Virus record (IMG/VR): IMGVR_UViG_3300042520_002179 | Location: 1-22,431 of that record | DNA: 22,431 bases | Strand: one strand, 5' to 3' | DNA from: a virus | In this document: piece after piece, positions 16,858-22,431 of the stretch | Layout: every line of letters starts with the position of its first letter | Position numbering within the stretch: position 1 is the stretch's first letter | Notes under the pieces: model-generated | What the model was told of the DNA's origin: nothing | Database searches by the model: none | What the model saw: the letters and a program-made list of their open reading frames with translations, nothing else | Translations under genes and position numbers: made by a program

Positions 16858-16889
16858 ATATTTATAAGGGTATAATGAATTTATTATAC
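16858..16889 (+). promoter_or_regulatory. Candidate late promoter with leader hairpin, copy B
   Basis: ATATTTATAAGG (16858-16869) directly abuts the stop codon of the previous gene. The stem GTATAAT (16870-16876), loop GAATTT, ATTATAC (16883-16889) is perfect. Compared with copy A, the pair G15116-C15123 has become T16876-A16883, a compensatory change that keeps the stem. Confidence 0.5.
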
Positions 16890-17123
16890 TTTAACTAAAA
16901 AAAAGAGTAAACTAAAATGGGACTTAAATTTAGACGTGGTAGTACCGCACAACAATCCGGGTCATTAGCATTCGGAGAACCATATGTGAATACCACATTG
17001 GGAACATTAGTAGTAGGTGGAGCAACAGGCGACATCGTATTATCATCAGCAGGAACAGGAAGTACCGGAAATTTCGGAGCTATTTCGGGTTCTGGATTAG
17101 ATATTACCGGAAATGCAAATATT
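16861..17123 (+). repeat. Duplicated leader-plus-anchor segment, copy B
   Basis: Partner of 15101-15363. Differences in the leader are few and fall mainly in the hairpin. In the coding part they are synonymous through codon 69. Confidence 0.9.
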
Positions 17124-18893
17124 GCAGGTAATTTAACATTAGGTGGAGCAATCACAATTGGTGATGCATCAGCAGATACTGTAAATGTTGTAGCATCTTT
17201 AAGTTCTTCACTTATTCCTCAAACAGATAATGTATTTGATTTAGGTTCTGCAACAAAAAGTTGGAGAGATTTATACATCTCAACAGGTTCAATTAAAGTA
17301 GTATCAAATGGTGCAGTTGTATCGACACTATCTACAAATGCGGATGGTTCTCAAACTTTCCCTAATGGTTTATACTCTCAAGCAAATATACAAATTGGAG
17401 ATGGTTCATATCTAGACGCTGGTAAATTTCAAGTTGGTAGAAGAGGAACTAGTCCTGACCAAAACGTTGTTTTAGGTATTGATGTAATGCCATTTTTGAC
17501 AAGTGGTGTAGGTAATGTGGGTATTGGTAGACTTGCATTAAATAAATTAACAACTGGTACGTCTAATATAGGTGTTGGTGAAAGTGCAGGATATGGTATA
17601 AGTGGTAGTAATAGTCAAAATATTGCAATAGGATATGGTACTGCATTTAATATGACTGGTTCAAATGTGAGTCAGAACGTATTTTTAGGAACTAATGCGG
17701 GTACTTATCTGAATAATGGTATTTACAATACTGCAATTGGTGGTAATGCATTATTAGGTAGTATTGATTCTAATGATACCCCAACTAAAAGTACAGCATT
17801 AGGATATTCCGCAGGTGAATATTTAATAGGTAATAGTACAAACAACCTTTTATTAGGTGCAAATGCAGGCCCTAGTTCAAATACTACGGAAAGTTATAAA
17901 TTGTATATAAGTAATGGTGATACTGGCCAACAAGCATTTATGCTTGGTAATATGGCAAATGATAGCAGAACATTATCTATCAATGCAGCAACAACTATAA
18001 GTGGTTCTGCGATTATTACGAATGATTTAGATTTGTACGGAAATAATATTAATTTATATCACAACGGTACAACTATAATAAGTGGTTCTACTATTCAATT
18101 TAGATATGCAGATTTTAACTTGAATGGACTTAGACCACCTACACTTGGACAAGGTTTAGCATTGGATTGGAGATATGGTGGAGTACCAACAGGAAGTGCA
18201 GGTGGTGCTTCGGTAGATTGGGTAATTGGTGGAACCGGTGTATCAAATCATACAATGTTGAGTGGTCATCCAAACGGACTTAATGTTAATATAGCTCCTC
18301 AAACAGGTGGTACACTTTATCACGATTTATTATTCCCAAATAATACAGGTTCGGATTATCCAGGATACCAATATACATTCCCATCGGCAAATGGTACCAT
18401 TGCTTTAACAACGGATTTAAGTTCAGGAGCAACTTCGATAACCGCTTTAAATTCATTCACTGCAAGTTTAAGTACTACATCAAATGTAAGATTTGGTTCA
18501 ATCGGAGTTGGTATGGATGCAAGTGGAACATCTGGTAGAATTGATGCAGCAAATGATGTTGTAGCATTCTCTACTTCGGATATTCGTTTGAAAGAAAATA
18601 TCAAACCAATTGAAAATGCATTAGAAAAGATTTCTAAGATTAGTGGTAACACTTACGATTGGAGAGTAGAATTGAAAGATGTTCATGGATACGAAGGAAA
18701 TGATGTGGGTGTAATTGCACAAGAAGTTGAAGCAGTATTACCACAATTAGTTCAAGACAGAGACAATGGATATAAGGCAGTTAAATATGACAAGTTAGTT
18801 GCATTATTGATTGAAGGTATTAAAGAACAACAAACACAAATACACTCTTTAACTTTAGAAATAGAAAAGTTAAAAGAACAAAAAGGTTTATAA
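16917..18893 (+). CDS. YadA-head-like tail fibre with S74 chaperone, copy B (658 aa)
   Basis: The first 69 residues are identical to the preceding fibre and the next about 80 are similar (SSLIPQTDNVFDLGSATKSW, RDLYIS, NADGSQTFP). It then diverges. Residues of about 185-330 hold irregular beta-roll repeats (NVGIGRLALNKLTTG, NIGVGESAGYGISG, NIAIGYGTAF, NVFLGTNAG, NTAIGGNAL). A beta-rich tip domain with DLDLYGNNINLYHNGTT and a PTGSAGGASVDWVIGG segment follows. The S74 chaperone starts at Ser554 (SDIRLKENI) with Lys559, DVGVIAQEVEAVLPQLV and a C-terminal coiled coil. The two fibres probably compete for or share the same attachment site but recognise different receptors. A glycosyltransferase gene follows 3 bases after the stop. 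Confidence 0.9.
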   Translation: MGLKFRRGSTAQQSGSLAFGEPYVNTTLGTLVVGGATGDIVLSSAGTGSTGNFGAISGSGLDITGNANIAGNLTLGGAITIGDASADTVNVVASLSSSLIPQTDNVFDLGSATKSWRDLYISTGSIKVVSNGAVVSTLSTNADGSQTFPNGLYSQANIQIGDGSYLDAGKFQVGRRGTSPDQNVVLGIDVMPFLTSGVGNVGIGRLALNKLTTGTSNIGVGESAGYGISGSNSQNIAIGYGTAFNMTGSNVSQNVFLGTNAGTYLNNGIYNTAIGGNALLGSIDSNDTPTKSTALGYSAGEYLIGNSTNNLLLGANAGPSSNTTESYKLYISNGDTGQQAFMLGNMANDSRTLSINAATTISGSAIITNDLDLYGNNINLYHNGTTIISGSTIQFRYADFNLNGLRPPTLGQGLALDWRYGGVPTGSAGGASVDWVIGGTGVSNHTMLSGHPNGLNVNIAPQTGGTLYHDLLFPNNTGSDYPGYQYTFPSANGTIALTTDLSSGATSITALNSFTASLSTTSNVRFGSIGVGMDASGTSGRIDAANDVVAFSTSDIRLKENIKPIENALEKISKISGNTYDWRVELKDVHGYEGNDVGVIAQEVEAVLPQLVQDRDNGYKAVKYDKLVALLIEGIKEQQTQIHSLTLEIEKLKEQKGL

Positions 18894-18896
18894 TAA

Positions 18897-19895
18897 ATGT
18901 ATGATGTTTACTACACAACCGCTGGAGGGCCTTGGTTCAACAGTGGTGCAGATATGTGGGTAACCGAATGGATAAAAGAAGTGGCACCTCATTTAGAAGT
19001 TAAGCCACTTCTTTTGTTTCATAGAAAGAGACCCGATAATTATGAAGAATTTCCAATTGATATAGACCATATTTGGGAAACCAATGAGTTAGATATTGAT
19101 GAAATTCTAAAAGGTGCAAGAAACATTCATATATTACATGGACACTACACTCCTACGACCGCAATTCATAATAATTTAGATAGAATCAATTCAATTGTAT
19201 TTCATAATTTGACAAAGGTATCAATGATGTCACAAATGAATAAAGATGAATATTTGCATTGGTATGGTAATTGGGAATGGGAAAGTGAATTGATAGATAA
19301 AATTAAAAATAAAGTTTGGGTAGGATTGTATCATTTTCCATACAAAACGGAAAACTTACATCATATTCCAAACACATATCAGTTTACACATAATAAAGAA
19401 TTAACAAATAATACTAAGATAGGATTTGCAGCAAGAGCAGAAGGTAGAAAGAATTTGGAATATATAGACGGAATTGATTCATACATATCTACAAATTCAG
19501 AAACATTCAACAAGTATTATAGAAAAAAATATGGATATAAATTTGAAAAATCAAAAGTTTACAAATTTGACCATAAACATAAAGAAAGATTTTACGGATT
19601 AGATTGGGGAATATCACATTCTTGTTTTGAAAATGAACCATTTGGATATGGAATTTTTGAAGCAATAGATTGGGGCAAACTACCAATATTACATACAAAA
19701 TGGGTAGACTTAATTGACTACAAATACAAAGCAGATAGTAAGGAAACATTTAAAGAAACTTACGAAATAATTTGTAAAGATGACTATGAAACCCGTAAAG
19801 TTGAATTTGACAAACTTAAAAAGTGGATGATATCTAATTTCTCTAATAAAGATGTATGGAAACAAAAACTTTTAGATATTTATAACGGAGATTAA
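18897..19895 (+). CDS. GT-B (GT4-like) glycosyltransferase
   Basis: A 332-aa soluble enzyme without signal peptide or membrane segment. The C-terminal half has the donor-binding features of family 4 GT-B glycosyltransferases: IGFAARAEGRKNLEYID (175-191, with the Arg/Lys-Asn seen in this family) and the EX7E element from Glu247 to Glu255 (ENEPFGYGIFEAIDWGKLPI). The N-terminal half has GGPWFNSGADMWVTEW (10-25), an acceptor-domain Gly-rich loop, and ILHGHYTPTTA (79-89). It should transfer a sugar from an activated donor; neither sugar nor acceptor can be read from the sequence. It is translationally close to the S74 fibre upstream (3 bases) and the Hint-LamG protein downstream (11 bases), so modification of a virion fibre is a plausible role. 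Host surface glycan modification is the alternative. Confidence 0.8.
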   Translation: MYDVYYTTAGGPWFNSGADMWVTEWIKEVAPHLEVKPLLLFHRKRPDNYEEFPIDIDHIWETNELDIDEILKGARNIHILHGHYTPTTAIHNNLDRINSIVFHNLTKVSMMSQMNKDEYLHWYGNWEWESELIDKIKNKVWVGLYHFPYKTENLHHIPNTYQFTHNKELTNNTKIGFAARAEGRKNLEYIDGIDSYISTNSETFNKYYRKKYGYKFEKSKVYKFDHKHKERFYGLDWGISHSCFENEPFGYGIFEAIDWGKLPILHTKWVDLIDYKYKADSKETFKETYEIICKDDYETRKVEFDKLKKWMISNFSNKDVWKQKLLDIYNGD

Positions 19896-19906
19896 TACAT
19901 AAAAAT

Positions 19907-21622
19907 ATGCCAAGGACAAACTTATCATTAGGAAATTTATTTAGAGCCGTTAGTGGTTCTGCAAGAAGTGGACAAGTATCATTAGGTGGATTATCAGGAA
20001 CTGCAAATAATAGTTCTTTGATTGGTTTTGCAACCGATTCAATTACAGTTACACCACCTACATTTACATATATAGTAGAGAGTACAACTGAAAATGCACA
20101 ATTTACATTTAATTCAACAGGTTCTTTATTTTATTCAAAAGTACAACAACAATTGAATAATTATACTTGTTCTTTTAATAATGCAAATTTTGCAACTGGT
20201 TCAAAATCATTTGGAACAGGTAATTCTGTTTTCCCAATAACTCCTGCATCAATTAACTCATCTAACTATTCGGAAGCTGCCGCTACATTAAGTATGGCAT
20301 ATGCAGATGGATATAATTTAGCAGCAACAAACTACGGAACTACAACTACAAAAGTATTATTTGCAGTTGATGTTTACAATACAATAAACGAACCAGATTT
20401 TTGTTTATTATTCGGTACACAAATCCAATTGGCAGATGGTACAATGGTAAATGTTGAAGATTTAAATATTGGAGACGAAATTAAATCATGGGTTCCTGCA
20501 GGATTACCTGATGAAACACAAGACCCAGAAAGTGACCAAGTTGAATGGAGATTTTATCACTCTGACGAATTATTAGGAACTACACAAAATGTAACAGTTA
20601 GTGATTTGACTTTTAATTTTGCAGAAGGATATTTTTCTTTAAATAATGGTTTAATAAAGGCAACTGAAACTCACCCACTATACGTTTGGGATAATGAGAT
20701 TGGAAAATATAAGTTTAAGAATGTAGGTGATATTTTACCTGGTGATAGACTTGTAATGCAAGATGAAACAGAAGTTGAAATAAGCAATATAGAAATTGTA
20801 AGAGAAGATGTTGAAATTGTAACTGTAAATGTGGAAAATGCCGATGTGTATATTTCAAATGGTTTAATTTCACATAACAAAGGAACAACAACTCAACCAT
20901 CTATTCCTGCAAGTGGTTTAAGAATGTACTTAGACCCATCAAAAGCTGCATCTACAAATGGTACGGCAACAACTGACTGGTTAGATTTAAGTGGATATAA
21001 TACGGGTGTAAGACCTGCCGGTGTTTCAAATGCAGCAGGTATTAGTGGTGGTAACCCATCATATAATAACGGAGCTAGTAGAAAAGAAAAATATTGGGCA
21101 GGAAATGGTACAAACCAATTCTGGTATAAAGATACTACGACTAATATAAATGGTGGTATTTCTCAATTTAATACTAATACTGGTACAATTCATATGTGGA
21201 TTAGACCTACAACAACATTAGGTACAACTACAAGACACATTTTTGACTACGCAGGTTTTTATGGTTTGGCAATAGAATCAACAGATAGCTCTACTTTAAA
21301 TAGAATTCAATTTAGAGGTAGTTCATTAGGAAATAGTGGTCAATTTACAACTTCATTATCATCAAATGTTTGGTATATGATTTCAGCAACTTTCCAACCT
21401 AGTGGTACAACAACAGTTTATGTGGATGGTAGTTCAATTGGAACATATACATCATCAGCATTTACTGCACCATCTAATAGTAACTTTGTAACAATTGGTA
21501 GTAATAGTGCAATAACAACATTTTGGAATGGCCAAATAGGACCAGTATTGTTCTATAACACATTACAAACTTCGACATCGGTAACACAAACATATAATTA
21601 TTTCTCTCCAACATATAAATAA
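19907..21622 (+). CDS. Tail adhesin with internal Hint (intein-like) domain and LamG tip
   Basis: A 571-aa, three-part protein. Residues 1-165 are a beta-rich N-terminal region (LSLGNLFRAVSGSARSGQVS) of probable virion-attachment function. Residues 166-324 are a Hint domain: Cys166 (CLLFGTQIQLADGTMVNVED, then LNIGDEI), block B TETHP with His256, and the C-terminal block VYISNGLISHN with His323-Asn324. The size (159 aa) leaves no room for a homing endonuclease. The residue after Asn324 is Lys, not Cys/Ser/Thr as in a standard intein, so it resembles bacterial intein-like domains that cleave or ligate. Residues 336-571 form a LamG domain (GLRMYLDPSKAAS, WLDLSGYN, GTIHMWIRPT, NVWYMISATFQPSG, IGPVLFYN) related to the adhesins at 5796-8256. 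Confidence 0.87.
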   Translation: MPRTNLSLGNLFRAVSGSARSGQVSLGGLSGTANNSSLIGFATDSITVTPPTFTYIVESTTENAQFTFNSTGSLFYSKVQQQLNNYTCSFNNANFATGSKSFGTGNSVFPITPASINSSNYSEAAATLSMAYADGYNLAATNYGTTTTKVLFAVDVYNTINEPDFCLLFGTQIQLADGTMVNVEDLNIGDEIKSWVPAGLPDETQDPESDQVEWRFYHSDELLGTTQNVTVSDLTFNFAEGYFSLNNGLIKATETHPLYVWDNEIGKYKFKNVGDILPGDRLVMQDETEVEISNIEIVREDVEIVTVNVENADVYISNGLISHNKGTTTQPSIPASGLRMYLDPSKAASTNGTATTDWLDLSGYNTGVRPAGVSNAAGISGGNPSYNNGASRKEKYWAGNGTNQFWYKDTTTNINGGISQFNTNTGTIHMWIRPTTTLGTTTRHIFDYAGFYGLAIESTDSSTLNRIQFRGSSLGNSGQFTTSLSSNVWYMISATFQPSGTTTVYVDGSSIGTYTSSAFTAPSNSNFVTIGSNSAITTFWNGQIGPVLFYNTLQTSTSVTQTYNYFSPTYK

Positions 21623-21647
21623 GAATTATTGTTTTGACATAAATTTT

Positions 21648-21660
21648 TATATTTATAAGG
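21648..21660 (+). promoter_or_regulatory. Candidate late promoter upstream of tail sheath
   Basis: TATATTTATAAGG is identical to the copy at 15097-15109 and lies 32 bases before the sheath start. No hairpin like the other leaders follows, but AATTTAAATT (21671-21680) is a perfect 10-bp palindrome. AAGGAG at 21657-21662 is too far from the start to be its ribosome-binding site. Confidence 0.5.
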
Positions 21661-21692
21661 AGAATTAATAAATTTAAATTAAAGCATATAAA

Positions 21693-22431
21693 ATGGCAGA
21701 AAAATTAGTATCGGCAGGTGTTTTCACAAGAGAAAATGACCTTTCATTCTTACAACAAGGTGTAGCAGATATAGGTGCAGCATTCATAGGCCCTTTCAAC
21801 GAAGGTCCAGTAGTTCCAACAATCGTAAATTCACAAGCTGAGTTTACTTCATTATTTGGAGCAGCTGATGGAAAATATTATACTCCTTTAGCAGTACAAA
21901 ACTATTTAAGAGAAGCAGGAACTGCAACAATTTGTAGAGTAGCAGGTGTTGGTGGATATACAGCAGGGAAACCATTGATGGTAGTAGGTTCACATGGTAA
22001 TGTAACATCTTCACTTGCAATATTATTCCCAACAGGTTCTTCATTGACAGGATTAAGTGGTTCAACAATTATATCAGACATTTCGGGTGGTGTAGTTGAA
22101 TTAACAGATATCGAATCTACTTATGGAACATCTCCATTTGGTTCAAAATCAGGATATGCTTATGGTGTATTTAAAAATACAGCTGTAACGGAATCAATCG
22201 CTACTGCAAGTGTAGTAATATTAGATGAACAAGACTTCACATTTGATGCACAAGAAGCATTGACACCGATGATTAAATCACAACAAATTAGTGGTGAAAG
22301 ATACGACCTTTTCAAATTTGAAACATTGGGTGTTGGTAATTCTGCAAATACAAAAGTAAAAATAGGTATTTCAAATATTAAAGCAGCTGGTTCAATAAAC
22401 GGAACAGACTATGGAACATTTACAGTTGTAG
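21693..22431 (+). CDS. Contractile tail sheath protein, gp18-like (3' end missing)
   Basis: 246 residues are visible before the right edge. The N-terminus SAGVFTRENDLS followed by AAFIGPFNEGPVVPTIVNSQ, EFTSLFG, YYTPLAVQNYLREAGTATIC and RVAGV matches the pattern of T4 gp18-family sheath proteins: a P/S-G-V-E/F start, a GP.N.GP strand, the F...FG loop and the Y/F..A..NYL.. helix. The sheath contracts around the tail tube during DNA delivery. The start is the first in-frame ATG in an A/T-rich leader and agrees with the family N-terminus. Its presence identifies the phage as a myovirus and places the preceding fibre genes next to the tail sheath/tube module. Confidence 0.9.
   Translation, partial: MAEKLVSAGVFTRENDLSFLQQGVADIGAAFIGPFNEGPVVPTIVNSQAEFTSLFGAADGKYYTPLAVQNYLREAGTATICRVAGVGGYTAGKPLMVVGSHGNVTSSLAILFPTGSSLTGLSGSTIISDISGGVVELTDIESTYGTSPFGSKSGYAYGVFKNTAVTESIATASVVILDEQDFTFDAQEALTPMIKSQQISGERYDLFKFETLGVGNSANTKVKIGISNIKAAGSINGTDYGTFTVV

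Noticed and set aside
15157-18893. Diversity-generating retroelement (suggested by Mtd-like anchors)
   Set aside because: No reverse transcriptase, no template/variable repeat pair with adenine-specific differences and no C-type-lectin variable domain is seen. The duplicated segment is the N-terminal anchor, which is conserved.
20402-20878. Canonical splicing intein in the LamG protein
   Set aside because: The residue after the terminal His-Asn is Lys, whereas canonical inteins need Cys, Ser or Thr there. An intein-like Hint domain fits better.
21634-21653. TTGACA followed by TATATT upstream of the sheath gene as a host sigma70-type promoter
   Set aside because: The spacing is only 8 bases instead of about 17, and other copies of the TATATTTATAAGG motif lack a TTGACA.

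Overview
The window is one side of a virion-structure cluster from a tailed phage with a contractile (myovirus, T4-like) tail. It is AT-rich, every gene is on the + strand, and genes are packed with 3-120 base gaps. Two things support the phage assignment. The last gene (21693 to the right edge) begins with the N-terminus of a T4 gp18-type tail sheath protein. Almost everything before it is modular tail-fibre or baseplate-adhesin protein. I see no metabolic, replication or integration genes and no tRNA. No start codon has a convincing Shine-Dalgarno sequence and starts sit in A/T-rich leaders. This is typical of Bacteroidota and their phages, so a Bacteroidota host is a reasonable but unproven inference.

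Layout. 1-2492: 3' part of a long coiled-coil fibre. 2522-3082: short fibre with a conserved anchor domain, followed by the only clear rho-independent terminator (3102-3132). 3204-8256: an 862-aa fibre followed almost without gaps by three paralogous stand-alone LamG/concanavalin-like adhesins; the third has a discoidin-like domain inserted inside its LamG fold. 8306-12412: a 1368-aa structural protein with a pectate-lyase-like beta-helix and coiled coils. 12419-13462: a collagen-like (Gly-Pro-Thr) fibre with a self-cleaving S74 chaperone. 13488-14078: a 2-oxoglutarate/Fe(II) prolyl-hydroxylase-type enzyme. 14107-15054: two paralogous small Cys-containing tail proteins. 15157-18893: two large fibres with the same leader and anchor but different YadA-like stalks and S74 chaperones. 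18897-19895: a GT-B glycosyltransferase. 19907-21622: a tail protein in which an intein-like Hint domain separates an N-terminal part from a LamG adhesin. 21693-edge: tail sheath.

How the parts may work together. Most proteins follow one plan: a short N-terminal anchor, a trimeric stalk (coiled coil, collagen or beta-roll), then a receptor-binding tip (LamG) or a removable folding chaperone (S74). Short cassettes such as the VVSGSSQI motif recur in several genes and would let tips and stalks recombine. The least expected part is a possible fibre-modification set: a prolyl-hydroxylase-like enzyme directly behind a Gly-Pro-Thr collagen fibre, with a glycosyltransferase in the same cluster, plus a Hint domain that could process a LamG adhesin.

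Regulation. A motif close to TATATTTATAAGG precedes most gene groups with no shared -35 element and is a candidate late promoter. In several leaders a small inverted repeat follows it directly. In the two duplicated leaders that stem carries a compensatory base-pair change.
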